A program made the position numbers and the translations under genes. DNA of 64,000 bases from Macrococcus epidermidis (GTDB lineage Bacteria; Bacillota; Bacilli; Staphylococcales; Staphylococcaceae), in assembly GCF_003259695.1 (NCBI RefSeq), contig NZ_PZJH01000001.1:744001-808000 (forward strand). The letters are read 5' to 3'. The notes under the pieces were generated by a model. It did not search any database and was not told the DNA's origin. It worked only from the letters and a program-made list of their open reading frames with translations. Below are positions 49,994 to 60,256 of this stretch, one piece after another; position 1 is the first letter of the stretch; every line of letters begins with the position of its first letter.

Positions 49994-52048
49994 ATGTTCA
50001 AAACGTTATTCGGTCAATTACAACGTATCGGTAAAGCATTGATGTTACCGGTAGCAATCTTGCCAGCAGCCGGTTTACTTTTAGGGATTGGTGCTGCGCT
50101 ACAAACTGAATCATTAGTTAATTTTTTCCCGTTTTTAAGCAATGACATTATCGTCAAAGTTGCTTCTATGTTACAAGCCGCAGGTGGAATTATTTTTGAT
50201 AACTTGCCACTGCTCTTTGCACTCGGGGTCGCTGTAGGTTTAGCTGGTGGTGACGGTGTTGCAGCTATAGCAGCATTCGTTGGTTACCTAGTGTTAAACG
50301 TTACAATGGGACAAATTGGAGGCATTAATGCTGAAAATGTTGGTTCTAGTCCTGGTTATGCTACTGTATTAGGTATTCCAACATTACAAACAGGTGTGTT
50401 TGGTGGTATTATTATTGGTATTTTAGCTGCTTGGGCATACAATAAATTTTATAATATCCAACTACCGCCATTTTTAGGATTTTTTGCCGGAAAACGCTTT
50501 GTACCAATCGTTACAGCTTTTAGTGCTTTTATACTAGGGATTGCAATGTTCTTTATTTGGCCGGCAATACAAAGTGGAATGAATAGCTTATCACTTTACT
50601 TAATGGAAGAAAATAAAGCATTAGCAGTCTTCGCATTTGGTATGATTAAACGATTACTAATTCCATTTGGTCTTCATCATATCTTCCATGCACCATTCTG
50701 GTTCGAATTTGGAACATATACAAATGCAGCAGGAAAAGTTGTTCATGGTGATTTAAATATTTTCATGGCTCAAATTCAAGATAAAGTCCCATTAACAGCA
50801 GGTGCATTTATGCAGGGTGAATTCCCAGTCATGATGTTTGGTTTACCAGCAGCAGCTTTAGCAATATATCATACTGCTAAACCTGAAAAGAAAAAATTCG
50901 TAGGTGGTTTAATGGCGTCTGCAGCCTTAACATCTTTCTTAACAGGTATTACTGAGCCATTAGAATTTTCATTTTTATTTGTTGCACCAGTATTATTCTT
51001 TATTCATGCAGTATTAGATGGATTATCATTCTTAATCTTGTATTTAATGGATTTACATTTAGGTTATACGTTCTCAGGAGGATTTATTGATTTCTTCACT
51101 TTCGGTATTTTACAAGGCAGAACACCTTGGTGGTTAGTAATTCCTGTGGGATTAGTATATGCAGTTATTTACTACTCAGTATTTAGATTCTTTATTGTAA
51201 AATTGAATCTAAAAACACCTGGAAGAGAAGATGAAGAGGTTGTGAATAAAGTAACTTCTAATGATGAATTACCTTTCAGTGTGTTAGATGCAATGGGTGG
51301 TAAAGAAAATATCAAACATTTAGATGCTTGTATTACACGTCTTCGTGTGGAAGTTAAAGATAAATCTAAAGTTGATGTACCAGAATTAAAAGCGTTAGGT
51401 GCTGCAGGGGTATTAGAAGTTGGAAACAACATGCAAGCTATCTTCGGTCCAAAGTCAGATCAGATTAAACATGAAATGGCACGTATTATGTCTGGTGAAG
51501 TTACACGTCCAGAACAAGTGCATATCGAAGACCCAGGTGCTGTAAAAGCAGAAGAAACAATTGAAGCTGTTCCAGCAACATCAAATATTTCAACATCTAC
51601 AGCAACTTCAATTTATGCACCAATTACTGGTGAAGTGGTTGAACTTTCAACGGTACCTGATCAAGTATTCAGTCAAAAAATGATGGGTGACGGGGTAGCG
51701 ATTAAACCAGAAGAAGGATTAGTTGTTGCACCATTTGACGGTGAGGTTAAGATGGACTTCCCGACAAAACACGCACTTGGTCTTGAAAGTAATGATGGTA
51801 TTGAAGTTTTAATCCACTTCGGATTAGAAACAGTTGGATTAAAAGGTGCAGGTTTTGAAATGTTAGTTAAACCTGGTGATCATGTAACGAAAGGTCAAAC
51901 ATTATTAAAAGTAGACCTAGAATATATTCGTGCAAATGCTGATAGTGATATCACACCAATCATTTTCACAAACTTAACAGACAAATCAATGCACAATATT
52001 AAATATGGTCATACAGTTGCAGGAGATGCAATTTTAGATATCAAATAA
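49994..52048 (+). CDS. ptsG: glucose-specific PTS enzyme IICBA
   Basis: A 684-residue fusion that takes up and phosphorylates glucose. The membrane IIC domain covers about residues 1-400; the IIB domain has its phosphorylation Cys446 in [13 protein letters not shown]; the IIA domain has the active-site His608 in [12 protein letters not shown] and ends near the C-terminus. AGGAGGAATAAAAT precedes the ATG. It lies behind glcT and its RAT/terminator structure, so expression should follow glucose supply. Confidence 0.94.
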   Translation: MFKTLFGQLQRIGKALMLPVAILPAAGLLLGIGAALQTESLVNFFPFLSNDIIVKVASMLQAAGGIIFDNLPLLFALGVAVGLAGGDGVAAIAAFVGYLVLNVTMGQIGGINAENVGSSPGYATVLGIPTLQTGVFGGIIIGILAAWAYNKFYNIQLPPFLGFFAGKRFVPIVTAFSAFILGIAMFFIWPAIQSGMNSLSLYLMEENKALAVFAFGMIKRLLIPFGLHHIFHAPFWFEFGTYTNAAGKVVHGDLNIFMAQIQDKVPLTAGAFMQGEFPVMMFGLPAAALAIYHTAKPEKKKFVGGLMASAALTSFLTGITEPLEFSFLFVAPVLFFIHAVLDGLSFLILYLMDLHLGYTFSGGFIDFFTFGILQGRTPWWLVIPVGLVYAVIYYSVFRFFIVKLNLKTPGREDEEVVNKVTSNDELPFSVLDAMGGKENIKHLDACITRLRVEVKDKSKVDVPELKALGAAGVLEVGNNMQAIFGPKSDQIKHEMARIMSGEVTRPEQVHIEDPGAVKAEETIEAVPATSNISTSTATSIYAPITGEVVELSTVPDQVFSQKMMGDGVAIKPEEGLVVAPFDGEVKMDFPTKHALGLESNDGIEVLIHFGLETVGLKGAGFEMLVKPGDHVTKGQTLLKVDLEYIRANADSDITPIIFTNLTDKSMHNIKYGHTVAGDAILDIK

Positions 52049-52062
52049 TTATATTGAAACGA

Positions 52063-52100
52063 TTAGGGACTAGCATGCGCTGGTCCCTAATTTGCTTTTT
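52063..52100 (+). terminator. ptsG terminator
   Basis: TTAGGGAC(T)AGC pairs with GCT(G)GTCCCTAA, followed by TTTGCTTTTTT. Confidence 0.88.
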
Positions 52101-52220
52101 TATGATAATTATGGTTAAATTTGATATTATATTTAACACTAAAGAATACAATAACTTGATTATGTAAACCTTAATTAATTTGTTAAAATCAAAATAAAAA
52201 ACATAAGGAGGAAACAATCT

Positions 52221-53378
52221 ATGCAGGATAATCGATTTATGCGTTTTTTAGGTGGAAAAAATCTCATCTTTTCATTATGTGTCCTTATTTTAGTAGGGAT
52301 ATTAATCTTTGTTTTTGCTAAAGTATCATTTGTATTTAAACCACTTCTCATTATCTTTAATACGATTATTGGTCCAATCATTTTAGCTTTTATACTTTTT
52401 TATCTATTAAATCCAATCGTAGATTTACTGGAACGCAATAGGGTCAAAAGACTTTATGCGATTATTATTTTGTTTTTATTGATTATCGGTGTATTCACAA
52501 TACTTATTACTGTATTAATACCTTTAATTGAACAGCAAATATTAAGTCTAGTAGCAAACTTTCCGGATTATATGAAACATCTCCTTAATAAGTTTAATGA
52601 TATTGCTTCTAATTCACGCATTGCTCCATATATGCAGGATATTCAGAAGTGGGTGAATACGAACTTAAGTGATCTACCTAATAAAGTAGGGGATTATCTC
52701 GGTAGCTTTTCATCTCGTTTAAAATCTATTATCGGCACAATTGCTAGTGTAGCAGTGGTAATTATGACATTTCCTTTTGTATTATTCTTTTTACTTAAAG
52801 ACGGTAAACAATTTAAAAGCTATTTGATCAAATTATTACCCCCACGCTATCGCAGTGATTTCAATGAAATTCTGGAGAAGATGAATGTCCAGGTTGGTTC
52901 ATATATTCAGGGACAAATGATTGTTGCTTTTTGTATAGGAGTGTTACTGTTTATCGGTTATAAAATTATAGGACTGGAATATGCACTTATCTTAGCGTGT
53001 ATTGCTGCAGTTACAAGTGTTGTGCCTTATTTAGGACCTATGATTGCCATCAGTCCGGCAATCATCATCGCACTTGTTGACTCACCACTTATGCTATTGA
53101 AGTTAGCTGTTGTGTGGATGGCGGTACAATTTTTAGAAGGTCATTTTATTTCTCCAAGTATTATGGGTAAAACGATGAAGATTCATCCACTTACAATTAT
53201 CTTCGTTCTGCTATGTGCAGGAAACATGCTCGGTATCATCGGTGTTATTCTTGGTATTCCGCTATACGCAATTATGAAAGTTTTAGTACAATTTTTCTTC
53301 CATAAATTTAAAATACGATATAATAAATATTTTCAGGATGCACATGGTCCATATGAGATTAATAAAAATGAAGCATAA
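52221..53378 (+). CDS. AI-2E family (PerM-like) transporter
   Basis: A 385-residue protein with seven to eight membrane helices in the AI-2E/PerM pattern (IIGPIILAFILFYLLNPIVDLLER, PFVLFFLLKDGKQF, GSYIQGQMIVAFCIG, PYLGPMIAISPAIIIA, FLEGHFISPSIMGKTMKIHPLTIIFVLL). Family members are claimed to export AI-2 or to act in Na+/H+ exchange; the substrate here is open. The same gene precedes mprF in S. aureus. Confidence 0.88.
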   Translation: MQDNRFMRFLGGKNLIFSLCVLILVGILIFVFAKVSFVFKPLLIIFNTIIGPIILAFILFYLLNPIVDLLERNRVKRLYAIIILFLLIIGVFTILITVLIPLIEQQILSLVANFPDYMKHLLNKFNDIASNSRIAPYMQDIQKWVNTNLSDLPNKVGDYLGSFSSRLKSIIGTIASVAVVIMTFPFVLFFLLKDGKQFKSYLIKLLPPRYRSDFNEILEKMNVQVGSYIQGQMIVAFCIGVLLFIGYKIIGLEYALILACIAAVTSVVPYLGPMIAISPAIIIALVDSPLMLLKLAVVWMAVQFLEGHFISPSIMGKTMKIHPLTIIFVLLCAGNMLGIIGVILGIPLYAIMKVLVQFFFHKFKIRYNKYFQDAHGPYEINKNEA

Positions 53379-53402
53379 CTCTTGTTTATGCTTCATTTTT
53401 TT
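53364..53402 (+). terminator. terminator after the AI-2E family gene
   Basis: AAAATGAAGCATAA pairs with TTTATGCTTCATTTT, with a T run. It overlaps the gene's last codons. Confidence 0.88.
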
Positions 53403-53501
53403 GTGATTTTGCAAAAATGTTATTTACATGTACAATAGTAATATCGTTTTTTTACATAAACAATATTTAAATACATTTTTTAACATAGAAAGTGGGTAAA
53501 T

Positions 53502-56500
53502 ATGAAAACATTTTTAAATTACCACCAAAACAAACTAAAAATATTATTTATATCTTTACTATTTGTTTTTATTTTTTATAAATTAATCGGTGAATTATCA
53601 TCTATTGATTATAAAGCAACCTATATTGCGTTTAAATCGTTGCAGTCTTATGAACTCGCTGGTCTGATTATATCAGGGTTTTTAGCAGTAATGTTGTTAT
53701 CGTTATATGACTTTGTATTGGCTAAAAATTTAAATTTATCAATTCCTAAGAAAAAGTTATTGAACACAAGTTTTATAGCGAATGCATTAAACGCTGTAAT
53801 TGGATTCGGAGGCATAATTGGTGCTGGACTGCGATTACTAGTTTATAGAAATTATGCTGATGACGAAAGAACTTTAGTTAAAGCAATCTCCTTGTTGTTA
53901 ATATCAATGATTTCGGGAATGAGCATTTTAAGTCTAGGTATCATATTCAATTTATTTAATAACACGCATGCCTTTGATCACTACCCATGGTATAACATTG
54001 CATTAATTATCACTGCTTTATTCTTACCTGTGTTTTTAGTATATACATTTATAAAACCGGTCAATCAGGATAAATTATTAGGATTAAAATTTACTTTAGT
54101 CTCTGCATTGGAGTGGATTGCAGCGAGTGGCGTAATGTACTTAATCTTTAAATGTATTGGTAATCCCGTACCATTTGCAGTTGTCATCGGCATATTTGTT
54201 GTAGCAGCTTTAGCAGGATTAATATCACTCGTACCAGGTGGATTTGGTGCATTTGATTTAATGATTCTTGTAGGTTTTAAAGCTATTGGAATTACAGAAG
54301 AACAAGTATTACTTGCTTTACTTATTTATCGCGTAGTTTATTACTTTGTACCATTCCTGCTTGCACTTGCATTATCGACTTTCGAGTATAGAGGTGTGGC
54401 GAGAAAACAATTTGAAGATCGATTTGAAGATCATAAATATGTTGGACCAGCAATTGAGACAAGCAATTTGTTTTTAAGCATTTTACGTGACGTAATTGTA
54501 AAACTTCCCGCAATTGCATTAGGAGTTATTGTTGGTATTACTGGTCTCTTATTATTTTTAAGTAACGGTTTAGTAATCATAGAAGCTATCTATGATGTGA
54601 AACATAATACGTATTTATTTCTAGCCGCATTATATGGAGTGGCTGCGCTGATATTAATCATTAATGCTAAGGGTATTATGCATGACACAAGACGCTCGCA
54701 TGTAATGAGTATGGTCGCAGTAAGTATTTTACTGATTGTCGTATATCTGACATATGGAAACTTTCTCATTTATATCTGGCTATTTATTGTGTTAATACTA
54801 TTGTTTATCGGCAATCGGAATGTCAGTTCGATTAGAAGACCAATAACATTAAAAAGAGCTGGATTAACCATTCTTTCATCAATCGTGTTATTATCAATCA
54901 ACGGATGGTTACTTTCATTACAATTAGAAGGTTTGATTCGCACAGAAAATATTGATTTCGATAGTAACTTACTAAAATATTATTTCCTGCTTTTAATCGT
55001 ATTATTTGCAGGTGTGACGTATACACTCTCTTATCTTTTCAATAAAAAATTTAAAACTAAAGTTGATATGCAAATGTCAACAGAGGAGATAGACAAAATT
55101 ATTCAGTCTTATGGCGGGAATTTTGTAAGTCATCTGGCATTCACTGGAGACAAATTATTCTTTACAAATGATGAGCGTGATGCATTTGTCATGTTTCAAT
55201 TTAAAAATGATAGTATTATCGTATTAGGTGATCCAATAGGGAATAAGGCATCTTTTCAATGTTTACTGACACAGTTCTATGATAAGACAGAATATTATGG
55301 TTATGACGTGGCATTCTATCAGGTTCAACCGCATCTGTTACCGATGTATCATGATTTCGGAAATATATTCTTTAAACTAGGTGAGGAAGCAGTCATTCCG
55401 CTTGAAGACTTTACAATCAGCGGAAAGAAAAAACGTGCATTTCGAGCAACTGTCAATAAATTCGAAACAGAAGGATATCGCTACGAAGTGCTAGAGCCTC
55501 CATTTGATGATTGTTTAATTGCACAATTACAAGAAGTTTCGAATGAATGGTTAAATGGACGTAACGAAATGAATTTCTCAGTAGGGCAGTTTAATCCTGA
55601 TTATTTAAGCAAAGCACCGATCGGAGTGATTAGAAATGATGCTGAAATCATTGGCTTCGTCTCATTCATGCCAACACATTATAATCATTCATTCTCAGTA
55701 GACATGATACGCTGGAAAGATAATGAACTCCAAATGATGGATGGTCTATATTTAAATACAATGCTATTAATGAAAGAGAAGGGCTATCATTCATTTAATA
55801 TGGGAATGGCACCACTATCAAACGTAGGCAGTCATAAACATGCATTTTATCGTGAACGACTGGCAGGTAAGATATTTGATTCTATCTCAAGACTTTATAG
55901 TTTTAAAGGATTACGTAAATATAAAGAAAAGTTCAATCCTGACTGGCAATCAAGATATTTAGTCTACCGAAAAGATAGTTCACTCATCACACAGATGATT
56001 CGTATTAATGCAATCATCAATCGATCAAAAAATCTGAGCATTAGCTCAGATTTTTTTGTGTCCTTATGTAATTTTCACGATCAATTTGTTCCTGTTTGTA
56101 ACGTTCAGGGTTTCTTTTATAGAAGTCCTGGTGCTCATCTTCAGCTAAATAGAACACTTCAGCGGCACGTATTTCAGTTACAATCGGCTTATCAAATCTA
56201 TCTTGAATACTTTCTATGTAATCTACTGTTTTCATTTTTTGCGTTTCATCAGTATAAAATACAGCAGTACTATATTGTGTGCCTCTGTCCATATATTGAC
56301 CGCCAGCATCTGTCGGATCAATTTGAGCAAAGAAAATCTCTAATAATTTATCAAATGAGAATACAGCATCATCATAAATTATTTCAACGACTTCAAGATG
56401 ATCTGTCGTACCTGTTTTCACTTGTTCATAAGTTGGATTTTCAATATGTCCACCCATATAACCACTCTTTACACTTTCAATACCATCAAATGAATCAAAA

Positions 56501-56570
56501 GGTTTTACCATGCACCAGAAGCAACCTCCGGCAAAATATATCGTTTTCATTTCAATCTACCTCCTTTTAA
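53502..56570 (+). CDS. mprF: phosphatidylglycerol lysyltransferase MprF, without a stop before its terminator
   Basis: Adds lysine to phosphatidylglycerol and flips the product, giving resistance to cationic peptides. The N-terminal flippase/membrane part (about residues 1-500) has about 14 helices; the C-terminal synthase domain (from ~515) has [22 protein letters not shown] and [15 protein letters not shown]. The protein should end near residue 840, after [19 protein letters not shown]. No stop occurs in frame; the frame passes the terminator at 56027-56057 and 180 codons antisense to msrA. Adding or removing one A in the A6 run at 56027 creates a stop in the terminator. Confidence 0.85.
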   Translation: MKTFLNYHQNKLKILFISLLFVFIFYKLIGELSSIDYKATYIAFKSLQSYELAGLIISGFLAVMLLSLYDFVLAKNLNLSIPKKKLLNTSFIANALNAVIGFGGIIGAGLRLLVYRNYADDERTLVKAISLLLISMISGMSILSLGIIFNLFNNTHAFDHYPWYNIALIITALFLPVFLVYTFIKPVNQDKLLGLKFTLVSALEWIAASGVMYLIFKCIGNPVPFAVVIGIFVVAALAGLISLVPGGFGAFDLMILVGFKAIGITEEQVLLALLIYRVVYYFVPFLLALALSTFEYRGVARKQFEDRFEDHKYVGPAIETSNLFLSILRDVIVKLPAIALGVIVGITGLLLFLSNGLVIIEAIYDVKHNTYLFLAALYGVAALILIINAKGIMHDTRRSHVMSMVAVSILLIVVYLTYGNFLIYIWLFIVLILLFIGNRNVSSIRRPITLKRAGLTILSSIVLLSINGWLLSLQLEGLIRTENIDFDSNLLKYYFLLLIVLFAGVTYTLSYLFNKKFKTKVDMQMSTEEIDKIIQSYGGNFVSHLAFTGDKLFFTNDERDAFVMFQFKNDSIIVLGDPIGNKASFQCLLTQFYDKTEYYGYDVAFYQVQPHLLPMYHDFGNIFFKLGEEAVIPLEDFTISGKKKRAFRATVNKFETEGYRYEVLEPPFDDCLIAQLQEVSNEWLNGRNEMNFSVGQFNPDYLSKAPIGVIRNDAEIIGFVSFMPTHYNHSFSVDMIRWKDNELQMMDGLYLNTMLLMKEKGYHSFNMGMAPLSNVGSHKHAFYRERLAGKIFDSISRLYSFKGLRKYKEKFNPDWQSRYLVYRKDSSLITQMIRINAIINRSKNLSISSDFFVSLCNFHDQFVPVCNVQGFFYRSPGAHLQLNRTLQRHVFQLQSAYQIYLEYFLCNLLFSFFAFHQYKIQQYYIVCLCPYIDRQHLSDQFEQRKSLIIYQMRIQHHHKLFQRLQDDLSYLFSLVHKLDFQYVHPYNHSLHFQYHQMNQKVLPCTRSNLRQNISFSFQSTSF
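56027..56057. terminator. bidirectional terminator of mprF and msrA
   Basis: AAATCTGAGC pairs with GCTCAGATTT, followed by TTTT. The msrA stop codon (56041-56043) lies in the loop/stem, and mprF reads through without a stop. Confidence 0.9.
56041..56550 (-). CDS. msrA: peptide-methionine (S)-S-oxide reductase
   Basis: Repairs oxidised methionine. The catalytic motif AGGCFWCM is near residue 10, and [26 protein letters not shown] and [17 protein letters not shown] are family-typical. 169 residues. AAAGGAGGTAGATTGAA precedes the ATG. It is convergent with mprF and wholly contained, antisense, within the mprF open frame. Confidence 0.95.
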   Translation of the reverse strand: MKTIYFAGGCFWCMVKPFDSFDGIESVKSGYMGGHIENPTYEQVKTGTTDHLEVVEIIYDDAVFSFDKLLEIFFAQIDPTDAGGQYMDRGTQYSTAVFYTDETQKMKTVDYIESIQDRFDKPIVTEIRAAEVFYLAEDEHQDFYKRNPERYKQEQIDRENYIRTQKNLS

Positions 56571-56676
56571 TTATTTTACGATAATAATGTACAATTACCA
56601 TAGGTATTTGCTTGCAATTTAGTCCTATTTTTTATAAGTTTAATATACTGGAGAATGGAAAGTAGGGTGTTTTATT

Positions 56677-57618
56677 ATGGATGGACAAACGCCACCTGTA
56701 CGTCGCCGAAAAAAGCGTCGTATTCGTAAGTTACCGTTTATATTATTATTTATTATTTGTATTTTATTAGGATGTTTTTTATACATAAAATCGAGTTATG
56801 AAAGTGGTTTAAAACAAGCAGAAAAACACGAACCGAAACATGAACAATATGAATTTAATGGTGTAAATAAAAAAGATGGGAAAATTAATATATTAATATT
56901 AGGTCAAGACCGTGCGGTTGATGGATCTGCAAGAACTGATTCAATCATGATTGGCCAGTATAACTACTTAAATAAAAAGATGAAAGTTATTTCCGTGATG
57001 CGTGATATTTATGCTGAAATACCAGGTTACAGAAATTATAAGATTAATACAGCATATACATTAGGTGGACCGGAACTTTTACGCCAAACGATTAAACAGA
57101 ATCTAGATATCGATATTGATCATTATGCGATTGTTGATTTTAAAGGATTTTCTGCAATGGTTGATGAAATATCACCGAATGGTGTACCTATTGATGTTGA
57201 AAAGGATATGTCAGAAAAAATCGGTGTCACGCTGACTGAAGGTAAACACAATCTAAATGGTAAAGAGTTACTTGGCTATGCACGATTCAGAAATGATGCT
57301 GAAGCTGACTTTGGTCGCGTTAGACGTCAACAGCAAGTAATCCGTGCTTTAAAGAAAGAAATGGTTAGTCTTCCAGTAATCTTAAAAACACCTAAACTTG
57401 CTGGTATTGCAAGAGGGTATATCAATACAGACATGACTGATGGAGAAATATTTAGAACAGGCACTTCGTTTGTAATTAGAGGGAGTAAAGACCCTAATAC
57501 ACTAGTTATTCCAGTGAAAGATAGTTATACTCAGATGAGTTATCCTGAAGCTGGCGCAGTATTAGAAATTGATAAAGAGAAAAATAAAGCAGCCATTAAG
57601 AAATTTCTAGAGGAATAA
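56677..57618 (+). CDS. msrR: LytR-CpsA-Psr (LCP) family protein, MsrR-like
   Basis: A 313-residue envelope protein: basic N-terminus, one membrane helix (about residues 19-40), then the LCP domain (NILILGQDRAVDGSARTDSIMIGQYN, VISVMRDIYAEIPGYRNYKINTAYTLGG, GYARFRNDAEADFGRVRRQQQVI). LCP proteins attach wall teichoic acid or capsule to peptidoglycan. In S. aureus msrR follows msrA at the same place. The Arg/Asp residues that bind the pyrophosphate lipid are present. Confidence 0.92.
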   Translation: MDGQTPPVRRRKKRRIRKLPFILLFIICILLGCFLYIKSSYESGLKQAEKHEPKHEQYEFNGVNKKDGKINILILGQDRAVDGSARTDSIMIGQYNYLNKKMKVISVMRDIYAEIPGYRNYKINTAYTLGGPELLRQTIKQNLDIDIDHYAIVDFKGFSAMVDEISPNGVPIDVEKDMSEKIGVTLTEGKHNLNGKELLGYARFRNDAEADFGRVRRQQQVIRALKKEMVSLPVILKTPKLAGIARGYINTDMTDGEIFRTGTSFVIRGSKDPNTLVIPVKDSYTQMSYPEAGAVLEIDKEKNKAAIKKFLEE

Positions 57619-57645
57619 ACTCAGTCAGAAGACTGAGTTTTTATT
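57614..57645 (+). terminator. terminator after msrR
   Basis: AAACTCAGTC pairs with GACTGAGTTT, followed by TTATT. Confidence 0.85.
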
Positions 57646-57705
57646 ATATGCATTCATAATATAACAATGATAAAATAAATTATGAATTAAATGGAGGGAT
57701 TTAAA

Positions 57706-58158
57706 ATGAATGATTTAGAAGCAATGTACCAGTATGCTGTGAAAGTTGCTGATACATTACAAGCGTCACCTGTATACGATGAACATAGTGATGCAGATGA
57801 TCAGGCAATGGTGGCGTATACTTTCGGTGTACTCAATGGTTATGCACAAAAAAATGACTTTGGCGCAGAAGAAATACAAGTTGTTATGGTCAGATTAATC
57901 TCAGAATTTATCGGCTATCCAGTTGATTACGCTGAAGCTTTAACACAATATATTATCTCTTGCACAAACAAAGAAGAAAATGAATCAATCTATATCATTA
58001 TCCATAAAGGACTCGATCAATATTTAGATGGGGGACGCGTTGTCGACTTCCAAAATGATTATTCGATGATACTAAATGATATAAAAGCAGTTGTAGAACC
58101 TGAGCCTGCTCCGAAACGTATTAATATGGCTGCACGAATCAATCCGAATGAACAATAA
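57706..58158 (+). CDS. hypothetical helical protein (possible Imm6-like)
   Basis: A 150-residue, mainly helical acidic protein; ATG 57706 follows GGAGGGATTTAAA. The body (AYTFGVLNGYAQKNDFGAEEIQVVMVRLISEFIGYPVDYAEALTQYIISC) might belong to the Imm6 family of predicted immunity proteins, but I cannot confirm it, and no toxin gene lies nearby. The C-terminal ~20 residues are Pro/Arg-rich (EPEPAPKRINMAARINP). Confidence 0.65.
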   Translation: MNDLEAMYQYAVKVADTLQASPVYDEHSDADDQAMVAYTFGVLNGYAQKNDFGAEEIQVVMVRLISEFIGYPVDYAEALTQYIISCTNKEENESIYIIIHKGLDQYLDGGRVVDFQNDYSMILNDIKAVVEPEPAPKRINMAARINPNEQ

Positions 58159-58196
58159 AAACCTGCTTGTCCGCTAAGGACAAACAGGTTTTTTCT
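58157..58196. terminator. bidirectional terminator
   Basis: AACCTG(C)TTGTCC pairs with GGACAA(A)CAGGTT followed by TTTT; convergent with the tautomerase gene. Confidence 0.9.
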
Positions 58197-58201
58197 TTGA
58201 A

Positions 58202-58387
58202 TTAAGATTCTGATTTTAATTTACCAGCCACTGCATAGCGCTCTTTTTTCAATTCTTTAATAAATACATGAATATTTTCTTTCGGTGCGTTCGCATTTGT
58301 AGCAACAACTTCTGTTACTTCTTCAACGATTTTCTTTAACTGTTCTTCTGAACGACCTTCTAGTAATTCTACTGTAATAAATGGCAT
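58202..58387 (-). CDS. 4-oxalocrotonate tautomerase family protein
   Basis: A 61-residue tautomerase with the catalytic N-terminal proline after Met ([28 protein letters not shown]) and Arg residues typical of the 4-OT/YwhB group. Natural substrate in staphylococci is unknown. It lies 12 bases behind the CDF transporter gene on the same strand, so the two probably share a message. Confidence 0.92.
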   Translation of the reverse strand: MPFITVELLEGRSEEQLKKIVEEVTEVVATNANAPKENIHVFIKELKKERYAVAGKLKSES

Positions 58388-58399
58388 ATAATTCTCTCC

Positions 58400-59404
58400 T
58401 TATTTGTGTACTATATTTACTGATGATCCTTTACCACTGATCCAGTCATCCGTACCGTCATCTTCCATGATTTCGATATTGACATCTGTAACGTGTGGTT
58501 GTTGTAATAACTTTGTAACTAAATCTTTCTTGATTGCAGATAATTCACGTAGATTAAATTGATGACCTAATGTTTCCACAGTCGCTTCAATATGCTTATC
58601 TTCTCCTTCTTTCATAACGACTAAACGTTTAATATCAGAGATTTCAGGATGTTCTAAAATGATTTTAGAAGCATAAACTTCCATATCTTCATCAGCGCGA
58701 CCGATAGCACCAGCTGCATTTTCCATAAACACTTTAAATACAACGTAGAACATCGCTAAACCGATAATAACAGATACAATACCTTCAATCATTGTGAATC
58801 CTGTAAAACGAGAAACAATAACGGCGATTAAAGCGATAACACCGCCACCCGTTGCAACAGTATCTTCCATAAATACTAACTTCGTTGCAGGCTTAGCTTT
58901 AGCTAAATTGGCATAACTCGTAGTGAAAGGGTGAAGACCAGTTGTTGGTTTATTAACTTCTTCTAACACTTCTTTACCAGCTTTATATAAAACTGAACTT
59001 TCTAACACAACACCAATTAATAATACACCGACGTTGATTAAGAAGTGCGTAGGATTGTGATCACCCGCAGCAGCAGGGTGCTGAATATGGTGAATCCCTT
59101 CTAAAATTGTCTCGTACGCTAAAATTGCAACGATAATCACTGCAAATAAACAAACGATATTAACAAGACGACCATAACCAAATGGGAATTTCTCGTTCGG
59201 TTCTTTCTTAGAAACCGCTGAACCAACCCATACGAATAATTGGTTTGCAGCATCACCGAATGAATGCATCATTTCAGCGAACATAGCGACGTTACCAGTA
59301 AATACGTAAGCTCCGAACTTTAAACAACCTAGAATAAAATTTACGATTGCTGCAATTAGAGAAGACTTACTACCTTTTTTGAGTAAATTAAATAAACGTG
59401 ACAT
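58400..59404 (-). CDS. cation diffusion facilitator family transporter
   Basis: A 334-residue CDF protein with six membrane segments. The N-terminal GNVAMFAEMMHSFGDAANQLFVWVG holds the metal-site helix of the first pair; the second site reads FMEDTVATGGGVIALI, in which the usual HxxxD is ExxxA-like, as in the ZnT9-like branch. So the metal substrate and mechanism are uncertain. The C-terminal cytoplasmic CDF domain (about 230-320) is present. Confidence 0.88.
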   Translation of the reverse strand: MSRLFNLLKKGSKSSLIAAIVNFILGCLKFGAYVFTGNVAMFAEMMHSFGDAANQLFVWVGSAVSKKEPNEKFPFGYGRLVNIVCLFAVIIVAILAYETILEGIHHIQHPAAAGDHNPTHFLINVGVLLIGVVLESSVLYKAGKEVLEEVNKPTTGLHPFTTSYANLAKAKPATKLVFMEDTVATGGGVIALIAVIVSRFTGFTMIEGIVSVIIGLAMFYVVFKVFMENAAGAIGRADEDMEVYASKIILEHPEISDIKRLVVMKEGEDKHIEATVETLGHQFNLRELSAIKKDLVTKLLQQPHVTDVNIEIMEDDGTDDWISGKGSSVNIVHK

Positions 59405-59622
59405 AGAAAACTCCTTTATTCATTTTATTATTATATTGTAACCGAAATTAAAGTGAAAAACCTTAATAATCGTTGTATAACTGTAACCATAATTGAAAAG
59501 AAATAAACATTATTTCAATAGAATAAGGATATTATTTTAAGTCTAACATGCATTATGGTACGATTAATTTAATTTAAGAGAGATTATATTAAAAATTCAT
59601 ATACGCAATAAGGAGGTATATC

Positions 59623-60015
59623 ATGTTTAAAGAACTTCTTACATCAATAGGAATTGGAGATGCAAAAGTTGATACACTTGTTAAGAAAACAACATTTCAT
59701 CCTGAGGAACAGATTGCTGGTATCGTAAAATTAGAAAACTTAGCTGAGCAAGATATTGATCGTATTGAACTTATTTTAATCGAAAGAAAAGAAAATACTG
59801 ATGAAACAAGTGACTTCCATACAATCGATCTTCCTGTTTCTAAAATAATTCTTCAACATGACGGAACAGAAGAAGTACCATTTATATTTGATACACACGA
59901 AGAAATAGAAGACTATAACCATGAATTCTTTATCATGACACACGTATTTGTTGATAATGCAGTAGATTATTATGATGAAGATCAAATTTATTTTGAAAGT
60001 GTACAATCAAGTTAA
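59623..60015 (+). CDS. Spo0M-like arrestin-fold protein (short)
   Basis: A 130-residue protein resembling the N-terminal arrestin-like half of Spo0M (FKELLTSIGIGDAKVDTLVKKTTFHPEEQIAGIVKLENLAEQDIDRIELILIER). Bacillus Spo0M is about twice as long; here only the first domain exists, and Staphylococcaceae do not sporulate. AAGGAGGTATATC precedes the ATG. Function unknown. Confidence 0.85.
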   Translation: MFKELLTSIGIGDAKVDTLVKKTTFHPEEQIAGIVKLENLAEQDIDRIELILIERKENTDETSDFHTIDLPVSKIILQHDGTEEVPFIFDTHEEIEDYNHEFFIMTHVFVDNAVDYYDEDQIYFESVQSS

Positions 60016-60021
60016 TATTAT

Positions 60022-60064
60022 TATAGACAGGACGCAAATCAAATATTGCCGCCTGTCTATTTTT
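60022..60064 (+). terminator. terminator after the Spo0M-like gene
   Basis: ATAGACAGG and CCTGTCTAT form a stem around an 18-base loop with additional partial pairing, followed by TTTTATT. Confidence 0.75.
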
Positions 60065-60100
60065 ATTATCAATTAAGCTTTATACATACCTTCATAAGCC

Positions 60101-60187
60101 TTAATATTTATCTTCAACTTCCGGTACAATACTTACAAATAAGCGTTCAATGGCACATAAAATAATCAGTGATAAACAGCCATACAT
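60101..60187 (-). CDS. 28-residue hydrophobic peptide ORF
   Basis: On the minus strand ATG (60187) follows AAAGAGGTGATTGTA, a strong ribosome binding site. The peptide starts MYGCLSLIILCAIERL, is hydrophobic to about residue 21, then ends acidic (PEVEDKY); stop TAA at 60103-60101. The size and layout resemble small membrane peptides such as type I toxins, but I do not recognise a family. Its start lies in a 14-bp inverted repeat. Confidence 0.5.
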   Translation of the reverse strand: MYGCLSLIILCAIERLFVSIVPEVEDKY

Positions 60188-60224
60188 TACAATCACCTCT
60201 TTCTTAAGTCGATTGTAATGTATG
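60181..60224. repeat. 14-bp inverted repeat around the peptide start
   Basis: CATACATTACAATC (60181-60194) and GATTGTAATGTATG (60211-60224) are perfect complements 16 bases apart. In the minus-strand RNA the right arm holds the start codon of the 28-residue ORF and the loop holds its AAGAGGT site; in the plus strand the repeat lies upstream of the truncated lacI-type gene. Confidence 0.85.
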
Positions 60225-60256
60225 AAACGATTTTCATAGCAAGGGGGAATTGCTTC

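Noticed and set aside
60210-60245. CcpA cre site near TGAAACGATTTTCA
   Set aside because: Spacing is one base short of the cre consensus; it may be an autoregulatory site of the LacI remnant, but that cannot be shown.
60218-60256. Upstream in-frame ATG as the start of the LacI remnant
   Set aside because: It lies in the inverted repeat without a ribosome binding site; ATG 60257 begins the conserved HTH and has AAGGGGG before it.
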